The notes beneath the pieces were generated by a model, which ran no database searches, was not told the DNA's origin, and saw only the letters and a program-made list of their open reading frames with translations. A stretch of DNA of 64,000 nt from Nocardia exalbida NBRC 100660 (GTDB taxonomy: Bacteria; Actinomycetota; Actinomycetes; Mycobacteriales; Mycobacteriaceae), in contig NZ_BAFZ01000026.1 of the NCBI RefSeq assembly GCF_000308575.1, positions 19,771 through 83,770 on the forward strand, given 5' to 3'. Below, piece by piece: positions 1 to 8,964 of this stretch. Positions within the stretch are counted from its first letter, which is position 1. Each line of letters starts with the position of its first letter. The translations under genes and the position numbers were made by a program.

Positions 1-726
1 AAGCCCGGCCCGGTCGCATCGCCGTATCGTGCGCCTGCGCGAAAGGTCTTCCCAGCGGTGCAGCGTCCGGCCCCGCCGGTCGCGCAGCGCCGCCCGGGCG
101 TCCCGGTCCCGCGTCGTCGGCCGCGACGTCGCGGGAGTCTTCTATCGAAGATGATCGGCGCGCTGATCGTGATATTCCTCGCGCCGTTCGCGTTCGCGGC
201 GGGCTGCGTCGCGTTGATCGCCGCGGGAACCAGGGCCGGTGATTCCGGCGCGCCCTCGCCCACCTTGCCGCCCTCGGCGGTGGCGGTGGAGAACCCCGGG
301 CCACCCGGGGACGACGGCGGGTCCGATCCGGCCGCCGTGGCACCGGCGGGCAGTCCCGTGCGCGACGGCAAATTCGAGTTCGTCGTGACGAACGTCGACA
401 CGGGTGTGGCACGAGTCGGATTGCAGCGGGCCACGGGCTCGTTCCTGATCGTCACGCTGGCCGTCCGGAATATCTCCGACGAGACGAAGTGGTTCCTGCC
501 GATGGGCCAACGCCTCCTGGACGCGCAGAACACGCCCTTCGACCACAACGCCACCGCCACCATCTGGCAGAACACCCAGCAGCGCCTCGGCTACTCCTTC
601 GAGCTGCGCCCAGGGCAGTCCGCCACCACCCAGCTCGTATTCGACCTGCCCCGGACGGCGAGCCCCGACCACTTGGAGTTGCACGACTTCGTCCTCTCCG
701 GCGGCGCGCGAGTCCACATCGCCTGA
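1..726 (+). CDS. DUF4352-like membrane-anchored protein, 5' end outside window
   Basis: The reading frame is open from base 1, so the start lies either at GTG 58 or upstream of the window. From GTG 58 the product is 222 residues. It has a Pro/Arg-rich basic cytoplasmic head (residues 1-31), one membrane segment (about 32-57) and a Pro/Gly/Asp-rich linker to about 97. The C-terminal beta-rich domain (about 103-222) contains short motifs such as VTLAVRNIS and LRPGQSATTQLVFD, typical of DUF4352 immunoglobulin-like extracellular domains. It is probably surface-exposed and anchored by the N-terminal helix. Family function is unknown, and nothing in the context narrows it. Confidence 0.75.
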   Translation, partial: KPGPVASPYRAPARKVFPAVQRPAPPVAQRRPGVPVPRRRPRRRGSLLSKMIGALIVIFLAPFAFAAGCVALIAAGTRAGDSGAPSPTLPPSAVAVENPGPPGDDGGSDPAAVAPAGSPVRDGKFEFVVTNVDTGVARVGLQRATGSFLIVTLAVRNISDETKWFLPMGQRLLDAQNTPFDHNATATIWQNTQQRLGYSFELRPGQSATTQLVFDLPRTASPDHLELHDFVLSGGARVHIA

Positions 727-876
727 ACGCCTCCGCGCAGCGGCGTCGAGAAACATCGACGACCCGCCCGGCCTCAGCGCGTCTCCACCGCGCCGCGCCG
801 TTGAGCTGATCCGCGTTGAATCACCGATCCCGGACGGTCACCGAGCGCCCGCCGGAGCGGAAGCGGGCGAAGTCGG

Positions 877-1815
877 TCAGGCGGCTGGGATGACGGCGGA
901 GAGCGCGCCGAGCACGGCTGCGCGGCCGATTTGCAAGGCCCTGGCGAGCAGTGTGGTGTCGCGGGCGGCGCTGTCCACGTCCGGAGAGCCGAGGGGCGGG
1001 TGGATCTGGAGCACGGAGTCGCCGAGTTCGGCGAGGGCGCGGTCCTCGAGGTCCTGTTGCCGGGGGCGTTCGAGCCAGGCCCGGTACGCGCCGGGGGCCA
1101 CGGCGCGCAGATAGCCGCCACCGATGATCTGGTGCAGGCGCGAGGCGGGCGGGCGCCGTTCGTCCACCCTCCGGGTGCGCAGGACCAAGGCATGGGTGGC
1201 GCCCGCGCGGACCGCCGTGCGGATCGGAACGGTCTCGGAGAGGCCGCCGTCGAAGTAGGCCGAACTGCCCAGGGCAACCGGGGGCCCGGCCAGAATGGGC
1301 AGGCCCGCCGACGCGCGCAGCGCACGCATGAGCGTCCGCTTGTCGGTGATGTGCGGATGCAGATCGACCGCCTGCCCGGTCCGGATATCGGTGGCGATCG
1401 GATGGAAGGTCGTGGAGTTGGCCAGGATCGCGTCGAAATCCATCGGTTCGACGCCGTCATACACCTGGTGCACGAGATACCGCAGATCGAACGCCGGACG
1501 TCCGCGCAGGAGCCGGGCCGGATCGACGGCGCGGCGCATGATCTCCGGATCGGTCCAGGAGCGCATGCCGGGAATCGCGCGCCCGCACAGCAGCCAGGCA
1601 CCGTTGATCGCGCCCGCCGACGTGCCGTACACGGCGTCGAATACTCCGGCGAGCCCGAGTTCCTCGAGCGCCGACACCATGCCGCTGGAGTACACGCCCC
1701 GGCTGCCGCCGCCCTCTACCACCAGCACCAAGCGGTGACCGTCGGCGCGGCCGGCCGTGGCGCGCCGCACGCGGATCACCTCCGCGACGGGGGAGAGGCT
1801 TGTCGAGCTGGTCAC
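877..1815 (-). CDS. patatin-like phospholipase
   Basis: This is a 312-residue patatin-domain lipid acyl hydrolase. The oxyanion loop GGGSRG is at residues 35-40, the nucleophile elbow GTSAG has Ser at about 66, and the catalytic Asp is in the DGG motif at about 189, so the Ser-Asp dyad is intact. The start is placed at GTG 1815. A longer frame runs back to 2022 but would overlap accA3, and its extra residues are Arg/Ser-rich and unlike the family. No signal peptide is visible, so it is probably cytoplasmic. It lies 133 bp downstream of accA3 on the same strand. The substrate is presumably a phospholipid or lysophospholipid, but this is not shown by the sequence. Confidence 0.85.
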   Translation of the reverse strand: MTSSTSLSPVAEVIRVRRATAGRADGHRLVLVVEGGGSRGVYSSGMVSALEELGLAGVFDAVYGTSAGAINGAWLLCGRAIPGMRSWTDPEIMRRAVDPARLLRGRPAFDLRYLVHQVYDGVEPMDFDAILANSTTFHPIATDIRTGQAVDLHPHITDKRTLMRALRASAGLPILAGPPVALGSSAYFDGGLSETVPIRTAVRAGATHALVLRTRRVDERRPPASRLHQIIGGGYLRAVAPGAYRAWLERPRQQDLEDRALAELGDSVLQIHPPLGSPDVDSAARDTTLLARALQIGRAAVLGALSAVIPAA

Positions 1816-1948
1816 CGCAACACGATACGACACCTCGGTGTGCGTTTCGGGTCCAGCGGAGGCAGCTCGCGTGAGGGCGGAGGGACCGCCGCGTGAACAG
1901 CGAAGCGGGCGCGGAACCTCGTGGTCCCCCGCCCGCTCCGTGATGTTG

Positions 1949-3754
1949 CTACTTGATCTCTGCGAGAACCGTGCCCTGCGTGATCGCCGCGCCCGTCTCG
2001 ACGGACAGACCGGTGACCACACCCGCCTTGTGGGCGTTGACCGGGTTCTCCATCTTCATGGCCTCGAGCACCACGATCAGATCGCCCGCCTCGACCGACT
2101 GGCCCTCTTCGACCGCGACCTTGACGACGGTGCCCTGCATCGGAGCGGTGACCGCGTCACCGGAGGCCGCGCCGCCGCCCGCGCCGCCACGCTTGCGCGG
2201 CTTGGGCTTCTTGCGGATCACACCGGCGCCGTTGCCCGCCGCACCGGCCGCACCGGCGCCGACGGTGAAGTTGCCCGGCAGCGACACCTCGACCCGGCGG
2301 CCGCCGACCTCGACGACGACCTTCTGACGCGGCTGGTCCTCATCCTCGTCGGCCGGGGTACCCGCACCGGTGAACGGCTCGACGGTGTTGACCCACTCGT
2401 TTTCGATCCACTTGGTGTAGACGTCGAACTTCTCGCCATCACCGATGAACGCCGGGTCCTCCACGATCGCCCGGTGGAACGGGATGACCGTGGCCAGGCC
2501 GTCGACCTCGAACTCGGCCAGCGCGCGCCGCGCGCGCTCCAGTGCCTGCGTGCGGTTCTCGCCGGTGACGATCAGCTTGGCCAGCATCGAGTCGAACTGC
2601 CCGCCGATCACGCTGCCCTCCACCACGCCGGAGTCCACGCGCACACCGGGGCCGGACGGCTCCTTGTACACGGTCACCGGGCCGGGAGCGGGCAGGAAGC
2701 CGCGGCCCGCGTCCTCGCCGTTGATGCGGAACTCGAAGGCGTGGCCGCGCGGCGTCGGGTCCTCGGTGATCTCCAGCTTCTCGCCGTTGGCGATGCGGAA
2801 CTGCTGGCGCACCAGGTCGATGCCCGCGGTCTCCTCGGTGACCGGGTGCTCGACCTGCAGCCGGGTGTTCACCTCGAGGAAGGAGACGGTCTCGCCCTGC
2901 ACCAGGTACTCGACGGTGCCCGCGCCGTAGTAGCCGGCTTCCTTGCAGATGGCCTTGGCGGAGGCGTGGATCTTCGCGCGCACCTCGTCGGACAGGAACG
3001 GCGCGGGGGCCTCCTCGACGAGCTTCTGGAAGCGCCGCTGCAACGAGCAGTCACGGGTGCCCGCGACGATGACGTTGCCATGCTTGTCGGCGATGACCTG
3101 CGCCTCGACGTGGCGGGCCTTGTCCAGGTACTGCTCGACGAAGCACTCACCACGGCCGAAGGCGGCGGTGGCCTCACGCACGGCCGAGTCGTACAGCTCC
3201 GGGATCTCCTCGATGGAGTGCGCGACCTTCATACCGCGCCCGCCACCACCGAAGGCCGCCTTGATCGCGACCGGCACACCGTACTTCTCGGCGAACTCGA
3301 CGACCTCGGTCGCGTCCTTGACCGGGTCCTTGGTGCCCGCGGCCATCGGCGCCTTCGCGCGCTCGGCGATGTGCCGCGCGGTGACCTTGTCGCCCAGGTC
3401 CCGAATGGACTGCGGGGACGGCCCGATCCAGATCAGCCCGGCGTCGATGACGGCCTGGGCGAAGTCGGCGTTCTCGGAGAGGAAGCCGTAACCGGGGTGG
3501 ATGGCGTCGGCGCCGGACTTGGCGGCGGCGTCGAGGATCTTGTCGAACACGAGGTACGACTCGGCCGAGGTCTGCCCACCCAGGGCGAAGGCCTCGTCGG
3601 CGAGCTTGACGAACGGGGCATCCGCGTCCGGCTCTGCGTACACCGCGACGCTGCCGATGCCGGCGTCCTTGGCCGCCCGGATCACGCGCACGGCGATCTC
3701 GCCTCGGTTAGCTACGAGTACCTTTGTGATCCGCGCGCTGGCATGGCTGGGCAC
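1949..3754 (-). CDS. accA3: acetyl/propionyl-CoA carboxylase alpha subunit (biotin carboxylase + biotin carrier)
   Basis: AccA3 (601 residues) carboxylates its own biotin with ATP and bicarbonate and supplies carboxybiotin to AccD-type carboxyltransferases for malonyl-, methylmalonyl- and long-chain carboxy-acyl-CoA synthesis. The N-terminal biotin carboxylase domain ([12 protein letters not shown] near residue 12) includes the ATP-grasp and [15 protein letters not shown] signatures. A linker rich in Lys/Arg/Gly follows. The C-terminal carrier domain has EAMKMEN with biotinyl-Lys at 567. The start is GTG 3754, because AGGAGG lies just upstream; ATG 3772 would put this Shine-Dalgarno sequence inside the gene. 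It closely resembles M. tuberculosis AccA3 from memory. Its partner genes accD5 and accE5 are 3-5 kb away. Confidence 0.97.
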   Translation of the reverse strand: MPSHASARITKVLVANRGEIAVRVIRAAKDAGIGSVAVYAEPDADAPFVKLADEAFALGGQTSAESYLVFDKILDAAAKSGADAIHPGYGFLSENADFAQAVIDAGLIWIGPSPQSIRDLGDKVTARHIAERAKAPMAAGTKDPVKDATEVVEFAEKYGVPVAIKAAFGGGGRGMKVAHSIEEIPELYDSAVREATAAFGRGECFVEQYLDKARHVEAQVIADKHGNVIVAGTRDCSLQRRFQKLVEEAPAPFLSDEVRAKIHASAKAICKEAGYYGAGTVEYLVQGETVSFLEVNTRLQVEHPVTEETAGIDLVRQQFRIANGEKLEITEDPTPRGHAFEFRINGEDAGRGFLPAPGPVTVYKEPSGPGVRVDSGVVEGSVIGGQFDSMLAKLIVTGENRTQALERARRALAEFEVDGLATVIPFHRAIVEDPAFIGDGEKFDVYTKWIENEWVNTVEPFTGAGTPADEDEDQPRQKVVVEVGGRRVEVSLPGNFTVGAGAAGAAGNGAGVIRKKPKPRKRGGAGGGAASGDAVTAPMQGTVVKVAVEEGQSVEAGDLIVVLEAMKMENPVNAHKAGVVTGLSVETGAAITQGTVLAEIK

Positions 3755-3951
3755 TGAGCCTCCTGTGTGCATTCTTCTGGTCGCTTCGCCGGGGGTGGGG
3801 TCGCTGTGCAGCCTCCGCTCCCATAATCGACTTGTTTACGTCTCGGGCGAGTGTAGGCAGTCTGCCAACAGACGCCGAACTCGGCTAGCCCTACTCAACA
3901 GTAGGTCGCGGATCACAACGTACGCGGCCGGTGTTTGGGACCGCACCCGGC

Positions 3952-4869
3952 TCACCTGCTCCTGGTGCGCCGAGAACCGCCGCGTGCCGGCACTTCGCCC
4001 GGTTCGTCCCCCTTGGCGATCGGCATCCGCACCGAGTTTCCCCACTCGGTCCAGGAGCCGTCGTAGTTGCGTACCCCGTCGCGCCCGAGCAGGTGGGTCA
4101 GGACGAACCAGCTGTGGCTGGATCGCGCGCCGACTCGACTGTAGACGATCACCTCGTCCTGGTCGGCCGACGCGCGGTAGACGTCGTCGAGTTCGGTGCG
4201 CGAGCGGAATCTCCCGTCGGCGGCGAACGCCTCGGTCCACGGGATGTTCGACGCGCTGGGAATGTGGCCGGCGCGCAACGCCGCGTCCTGGGCCGTGGCC
4301 GGGTCGAGAGCGCGCGTGCCGGAGTATTCCTCGGCCGAGCGTACGTCGATCACCGGTTTGCCGAGGTGGGCGAGCACGTCCTCGCGGAAGGCGCGGAAGG
4401 TGCTGTCGTCCCGGCGCACGGCCGGGTAGGCGCTGCGCACCGGACGGCCGGGTTCGAACGTCGTGTCGCGCCCCTCGGAGATCCAGGCCGCGCGTCCGCC
4501 GTCGAGCAGGCGCACGTCCTCGTGCCCGAACAGGGTGAATACCCACGCCGTGTGCGCCGCTTGGATGTTTCCGCGATCCCCGTAGATCACGACTGTGTCG
4601 TCACGATCTATCCCTTTGGCGCGCATCAGTTCGGTGAAGCGGGTTCCGTCGATATAGTCGCGCGTGACCGGATCGTTCAGATCGCTTCGCCAATCCAGTT
4701 TGGTGGCGCCCGGAACGTGCCCGATGTCGTACAGCAGCGTGTCCTCGTTGGCCTCGATGATCTCGAGTCCCCGTGCGCCTATGTTTGCCGACAGCCACTC
4801 CGTGGTTACTAGTCGGTGAGGGTGTGCGTAGGAACCGAGTGAGGGATGAGGGTCCGGAGCGACGGGCAC
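3952..4869 (-). CDS. sseA: SseA/CysA-type sulfurtransferase with catalytic Cys replaced by Ser
   Basis: This 305-residue two-domain rhodanese family protein matches the SseA type that sits beside accA3 in mycobacteria. Conserved blocks include [35 protein letters not shown] and [11 protein letters not shown]. The active loop, normally YCRIGERSSH, reads [10 protein letters not shown]: the nucleophilic Cys is Ser244, codon AGT at 4138-4140, one base from TGT. A persulfide cannot form on Ser, so sulfur transfer is probably lost. GTG 4869 was chosen because AAGGA lies 9 nt upstream and the N-terminus then matches the family. There is no sufE-like gene between it and accA3. It diverges from the HTH regulator at 5039. 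Confidence 0.9.
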   Translation of the reverse strand: MPVAPDPHPSLGSYAHPHRLVTTEWLSANIGARGLEIIEANEDTLLYDIGHVPGATKLDWRSDLNDPVTRDYIDGTRFTELMRAKGIDRDDTVVIYGDRGNIQAAHTAWVFTLFGHEDVRLLDGGRAAWISEGRDTTFEPGRPVRSAYPAVRRDDSTFRAFREDVLAHLGKPVIDVRSAEEYSGTRALDPATAQDAALRAGHIPSASNIPWTEAFAADGRFRSRTELDDVYRASADQDEVIVYSRVGARSSHSWFVLTHLLGRDGVRNYDGSWTEWGNSVRMPIAKGDEPGEVPARGGSRRTRSR

Positions 4870-4973
4870 GGTGTTTGGGTCCTTCACGCATGGGTGGACG
4901 GCGGTGGCAGCGGTTCGAGGCCTCACAGCGATGGTAGGTGTGAGGCGACAGTGACTCTCGTTTCAGATCACAA

Positions 4974-5011
4974 ATCGGATGAGGGCCGAATAAAGGGCAC
5001 CTACATCCGAT
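4974..5011. promoter_or_regulatory. candidate operator, 8-bp inverted repeat between sseA and HTH gene
   Basis: ATCGGATG (4974-4981) and CATCCGAT (5004-5011) form a perfect inverted repeat with a 22-bp spacer. Half-site centres are 30 bp apart, about three helical turns. The repeat lies in the divergent promoter region, ending 27 bp before the regulator's ATG. Autoregulation by the adjacent HTH protein is an inference. Confidence 0.5.
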
Positions 5012-5038
5012 AAAGTCTCCCGGGAGGAGGGGTGAGCT

Positions 5039-5815
5039 ATGTCCGATTCTTGGCCGCGGCGGCGACTGCTCGCGATCCTACGTGGCGCCAGCGAGCCTCT
5101 CGACGCTCAGGAACTGGCCAGAATCACCGGACAGCACGTCACCACGGTTCGTTTCCATCTCGATGTGCTCACCAGGGAATCCCTCGTCCGGCAGTTCCAG
5201 CAGCCGCCGCGCGGCCGTGGGCGGCCGCGTATCGGATACAGCGCGGTGCAGCGATCGGTGGGTTATCAGGACCTGGCGCAGGTGCTCGCCGATCAGCTCG
5301 GCCCGGACGCGCGGCGCAGATCCGAGGCCGCGATCGCGGCGGGCCGCGCGTGGGGCAGCAGACTCGACGTGGGTGACCATCGGGTGGAGTCGCTGGAGGA
5401 CGCCAAGGACCTCACGATGACGTTGATGTCGGAACTGGGCTTCGCGCCCGAGCGCGACCCGTCCTCGGAGACCGAGGGCAAGGTGCTGATCCGTCTGACC
5501 GCGTGCCCGCTGCGCGAACTGGCGCGGACGCACTCCGAGGTGGTGTGCGGCGTACACCTCGGCCTGCTCGAAGAGGTGATCGACCGGGGCGGCGCGCACG
5601 GGACGATCGACGTGCGGATGCACCCGTTCGTGGAACCGGAGCTGTGCGTGGCCCGGCTCGAACTCATCGCGGCACAGCGCGCCGAGGCCCAAGAGGCGGC
5701 GCCGGTGTCCCCGGGCGGGGACGCCGAGGCGTTCACCGCGCCGTCAGGCCGTGTGGCCCCACAGCTGCGTAACGCTGATCCCAACATCGCCAAGCAGTCG
5801 GCGCAGCAGTGGTAG
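5039..5815 (+). CDS. winged-helix transcriptional regulator with three conserved-looking Cys (SufR-like architecture)
   Basis: The N-terminal winged helix (about residues 5-68; HVTTVRFHLDVL recognition helix followed by a GRGRPRIGY wing) resembles ArsR/SufR-type regulators. The C-terminal half contains Cys156, Cys170 and Cys203, spaced like the iron-sulfur ligands of SufR-type repressors (CxxxxC-far-apart pattern), so it may sense Fe-S status or redox; this is inference. ATG 5039 follows GGAGGAGG by 8 nt. A 45-residue tail after about 215 is low in predicted order. The gene's last 72 bp overlap maf on the other strand. It is transcribed divergently from sseA across a palindromic site. Confidence 0.8.
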   Translation: MSDSWPRRRLLAILRGASEPLDAQELARITGQHVTTVRFHLDVLTRESLVRQFQQPPRGRGRPRIGYSAVQRSVGYQDLAQVLADQLGPDARRRSEAAIAAGRAWGSRLDVGDHRVESLEDAKDLTMTLMSELGFAPERDPSSETEGKVLIRLTACPLRELARTHSEVVCGVHLGLLEEVIDRGGAHGTIDVRMHPFVEPELCVARLELIAAQRAEAQEAAPVSPGGDAEAFTAPSGRVAPQLRNADPNIAKQSAQQW

Positions 5816-6376
5816 CCCGATGCCGATGACGCTGGACGGGTCACCGTCGATGCGATCGACGAACCAGCCGCCCAGCCCGTCGAGGGTGAACGCGCCCGCC
5901 ACCTCGAGCGGCTCACCGGTCGCGATGTAGGCGTCCAGCTCGTCCGGCTCCGGCTTGGCGAAGTGCACGGTGGTGCTGCTGCAATCGACCGCCTCGGCGG
6001 TGATCCGGCCATCCCGCATCCGCACCACGCAGTGACCGGTGACCAGATCCGCGCTGCGCCCGGCCATGTCGCCCCACCGCGCGCGAGCGACCTCGGCGGT
6101 GTGCGGCTTGCCCTGCAACTCGCCGTCGACGAGCAGCATCGAATCGCAGGCCACCACAACGCAGTCGGCGGCCAGCTCCGGAATGTCCGCGGCCACGGCG
6201 GCCGCTTTGGCGCGCGCCAGTTCCACCACGACCGCGCGTGGTGGCGTGTCATCGGGGAGGGCGGCGGCGACCGCGTCCTCGTCCACGGCGGAGACCCGGA
6301 CGATCGGGTCGATGCCCGCCGAGCGGAGAACCTCCCGGCGGGCCGGGGACGCGGAAGCCAGGATCAGCCGCGTCAC
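5744..6376 (-). CDS. maf: Maf family nucleotide pyrophosphatase
   Basis: Maf proteins (210 residues here) hydrolyse modified or canonical nucleoside triphosphates to monophosphates, acting as house-cleaning enzymes. The N-terminal SASPARREVL motif, the central CDSMLLVDGELQGKP segment with the catalytic Asp, and the C-terminal GAFTLDGLGGWFV segment are all present. Start GTG 6376 overlaps the accE5 stop by 4 nt (GTGA), implying translational coupling. It is the last gene of accD5-accE5-maf and overlaps the oppositely oriented HTH gene by 72 bp at its 3' end. The same accE5-maf adjacency occurs in mycobacteria. Confidence 0.92.
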   Translation of the reverse strand: MTRLILASASPARREVLRSAGIDPIVRVSAVDEDAVAAALPDDTPPRAVVVELARAKAAAVAADIPELAADCVVVACDSMLLVDGELQGKPHTAEVARARWGDMAGRSADLVTGHCVVRMRDGRITAEAVDCSSTTVHFAKPEPDELDAYIATGEPLEVAGAFTLDGLGGWFVDRIDGDPSSVIGIGLPLLRRLLGDVGISVTQLWGHTA

Positions 6377-6708
6377 CCGCGCAAGTGGGACAGCTGCGGG
6401 AAGGCGTACGGGGAGAACGGCGAAGAGCCGCGATGCATCATCGTCGGGTGGCCCCACATATCGGGCGGCCCGGCGGGGCCGGTGGGCGCGGCGCTGTTCG
6501 CCACGGCGGACAGCACGCACACCAGCGCGGCGAGTTCTTCGTCGCTCGGCGAGCCCTTCACGACACGGAAGAACGGCTCAGCGGTGGCCTCTGCGGATAG
6601 CGCTGCCGCGTCGGAGCCGGTGGAGGCACCGGTCTCGTCTGCGATCGGGTCGACTGTGAGATCCAGTTCGACGGCGCTCAACACATCTTCTTCTGCCACG
6701 GTCGTCAC
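6373..6708 (-). CDS. accE5: acyl-CoA carboxylase epsilon subunit
   Basis: This 111-residue small subunit stimulates the AccA3-AccD5 acyl-CoA carboxylase in mycolate-producing actinobacteria. The acidic, low-complexity N-terminal 45 residues are typical. The conserved part is FFRVVKGSPSDEELAALVCVL (about 46-66), followed by a Pro/Gly/Met-rich C-terminal tail. GTG 6708 is preceded by AGAGGA at 9 nt. It is co-directional with accD5 (191 bp upstream) and coupled to maf by a 4-nt overlap. Confidence 0.9.
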   Translation of the reverse strand: MTTVAEEDVLSAVELDLTVDPIADETGASTGSDAAALSAEATAEPFFRVVKGSPSDEELAALVCVLSAVANSAAPTGPAGPPDMWGHPTMMHRGSSPFSPYAFPQLSHLRG

Positions 6709-6881
6709 AGTGCCAGGTCCTCTCTTCGCCTCTATCAGCGGACTGATCAGGCTATTCCCGTTTTCCGACTAGCTACGGATGAAGCATTCGTCCTCGGATG
6801 CACTCATTGCTTCTCTGCAACAAGCCGGTACCCGCCAGAGTAAGTGTTACCGAGGCCGATGCCACCCTTTGTGCGCGGCCT

Positions 6882-6900
6882 ATCGAGCGTATCGCTCGAT
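6882..6900 (-). other. hairpin at accD5 stop codon
   Basis: ATCGAGCG and CGCTCGAT form a perfect 8-bp stem with a 3-nt loop, beginning in the accD5 stop codon. No T-run follows on the minus strand, so it is more likely an attenuating or RNA-stabilising hairpin than a simple terminator. It lies in the accD5-accE5 gap. Confidence 0.4.
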
Positions 6901-8540
6901 CACAGCGGGATGTTGCCGTGTTTCTTCGGCGGAAGGGTCACCATCTTGCGTTCGAGCAGTCGCAGCGCGGACACGATCTGGCCGCGCGTGTGCGACGGCG
7001 GGATCACCGCGTCCACGTATCCGCGCTCGGCGGCGACGTACGGGTTCACGAGGGTGTCCTCGTACTCGTTCTGGAGCTCGAGCCGCAGCGCATCGACGTC
7101 TCCGCCCTCTTTGGCGGCCTGCTGCAGCTGCTTGCGATAGACGAACCCGACGGCGCCGGAAGCGCCCATGACGGCGATCTGGGCGGTCGGCCAGGCGAGG
7201 TTCACATCGGCGCCCATGTGCTTGGAACCCATGACGTCGTAGGCGCCGCCGTAGGCCTTGCGGGTGATGATCGTGATTTTGCCCACAGTGGCCTCACCGT
7301 AGGCGTAGAGCAGCTTCGCGCCGCGCCGGATGATGCCGTTGTATTCCTGTCCGGTACCGGGCAGGAAGCCGGGCACGTCGACCAGGGTGATGATCGGGAT
7401 GTTGAACGCGTCGCAGGTACGCACGAAGCGCGCGGCCTTTTCCGAGGCGTCGATGTCCAGGCAGCCCGCGAACTGGGTGGGCTGGTTGGCCACGATGCCG
7501 ACGCTGCGGCCGTCGATCCGGCCGAAGCCGACGATGATGTTCATCGCGCGCTCGGCCTGCACCTCGAGGAACTCGTCGTCGTCGAGCAGACGCCGGATCA
7601 CCTCGTGCATGTCGTAGGGCTGGTTCGGCGAGTCCGGGATGATCGTGTCCAGCTCGAGGTCCTCGTCGGTGAGCGAGTCCTCGATCGCGCCGTCGATCGG
7701 GTCGGTGGCCGGGAAGCGGGGCGCCTCGGCGCGGTTGTTGCTCGGCAGGTAGGACAGCAGGTCCTTGACGTAGTCCAGGGCGTCCTGTTCGCCGGAGGCG
7801 ACGTAGTGCGCGACGCCGGACTTGGTCATGTGCGTGTGCGCGCCGCCCAGGTCCTCCATGGTGACGTCCTCACCGGTGACCGTCTTGATGACGTCCGGGC
7901 CGGTGACGAACATCTGGCTGGTGCCGTCGACCATGACGACGAAGTCGGTCAGCGCCGGGGAGTACACGTGGCCACCGGCGGCCGGGCCCATGATCAGCGA
8001 GATCTGCGGGATCACGCCGGAGGCCTGGATGTTGCGGTGGAAGATCTCGCCGTAGAGGCCGAGGGAGACCACGCCCTCCTGGATGCGGGCGCCCGCGCCC
8101 TCGTTGATGCCGATCAGCGGGCGGCCGGTCTTCAGCGCCAGATCCATCACCTTGACGATCTTCTCGCCGTAGACCTCACCGAGGCTGCCGCCGAACACCG
8201 TCACGTCCTGGCTGAAGATGCAGACGTCGCGGCCGTCGATGGTGCCGTAACCGGTCACCACGCCGTCGCCGAGCGGGCGGTTGTTCTCCAGGCCGAAGTT
8301 CACACTGCGGTGGCGGGCCAGGGCGTCGAGTTCGACGAAAGAGCCTTCGTCCAGCAGCGCGAGGATGCGCTCGCGGGCGGTCATCTTGCCCTTCGCGTGC
8401 ACCTTGTCGACCGCGGCCTCACCCATCGGGTGCTTGGCCTCTTCCAGCCGATTCCGCAGGTCAGCCAGCTTCCCGGCGGTGGTGTGGATATCGGGGGAGC
8501 CCGCCGGACCTGATGCGGGCTGCTGCTGGACACTCGTCAT
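6900..8540 (-). CDS. accD5: propionyl-CoA carboxylase beta subunit (carboxyltransferase)
   Basis: AccD5 (546 residues) transfers the carboxyl group from AccA3-biotin to propionyl-CoA, giving methylmalonyl-CoA for methyl-branched lipids. The carboxyltransferase N domain ([46 protein letters not shown]) and C domain ([42 protein letters not shown]) are complete, and the protein ends HGNIPL as in the family. ATG 8540 gives an N-terminus (MTSVQQ, then [12 protein letters not shown]) matching M. tuberculosis AccD5 from memory. The frame stays open further upstream to 9560, but that is GC-rich noise antisense to birA. It is the first gene of accD5-accE5-maf. Confidence 0.97.
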   Translation of the reverse strand: MTSVQQQPASGPAGSPDIHTTAGKLADLRNRLEEAKHPMGEAAVDKVHAKGKMTARERILALLDEGSFVELDALARHRSVNFGLENNRPLGDGVVTGYGTIDGRDVCIFSQDVTVFGGSLGEVYGEKIVKVMDLALKTGRPLIGINEGAGARIQEGVVSLGLYGEIFHRNIQASGVIPQISLIMGPAAGGHVYSPALTDFVVMVDGTSQMFVTGPDVIKTVTGEDVTMEDLGGAHTHMTKSGVAHYVASGEQDALDYVKDLLSYLPSNNRAEAPRFPATDPIDGAIEDSLTDEDLELDTIIPDSPNQPYDMHEVIRRLLDDDEFLEVQAERAMNIIVGFGRIDGRSVGIVANQPTQFAGCLDIDASEKAARFVRTCDAFNIPIITLVDVPGFLPGTGQEYNGIIRRGAKLLYAYGEATVGKITIITRKAYGGAYDVMGSKHMGADVNLAWPTAQIAVMGASGAVGFVYRKQLQQAAKEGGDVDALRLELQNEYEDTLVNPYVAAERGYVDAVIPPSHTRGQIVSALRLLERKMVTLPPKKHGNIPL

Positions 8541-8744
8541 GGCATCGGAGTGTAACCAGTACCAGCGTTTACTTTCTAACCAAGACCGGGCTACCGGCGA
8601 GTAGAAAACCGCAGCTAGATCAATTTTCCCAGGCAAACTTCCTGGTCGGTAGCAGAGTCCGGAAGGCGGAAAATGAGTATCGCCGACCGGTCCCGCCCAC
8701 CTAGCCTGAGGGCGACGGATTTCCGAGCGGGGGAGGAGCGCGTC

Positions 8745-8936
8745 ATGTGGGAATGGGGTAGAGCTCGCGCGGAGTACGCGGCCGAGACGGCGTGGACGCG
8801 GACCACCGAGGAGGCGCCGAAGTACGGCGAGCCCGAGGTGTGGGCCGAGGCGGCCGAAGGCGAGCGGGAGGACGGCGACGGGATGGGCGCGGCGGCGCGC
8901 GACCCGATCGTCTCCTCGTATGACCTTGTCGGGTAG
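8745..8936 (+). CDS. small acidic hypothetical protein
   Basis: This 63-residue reading frame starts at ATG 8745, 6 nt after a strong GGGAGGAG ribosome-binding site. The product begins [17 protein letters not shown], is rich in Glu and Ala, and ends SSYDLVG; no known domain is recognised. It sits in the divergent space between accD5 and birA, co-directional with birA and 28 bp before it, so it could be the first gene of a birA transcript. The ribosome-binding site and acidic, non-repetitive composition argue for it; its short length argues against certainty. Confidence 0.45.
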   Translation: MWEWGRARAEYAAETAWTRTTEEAPKYGEPEVWAEAAEGEREDGDGMGAAARDPIVSSYDLVG

Positions 8937-8964
8937 CGCCCGGTAGGACGAGTAGCCTGCCGGT

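Noticed and set aside
1757..3757. Long plus-strand frame antisense to accA3
   Set aside because: It is an antisense shadow of a well-identified gene; His/Arg/Asp-rich text without domains.
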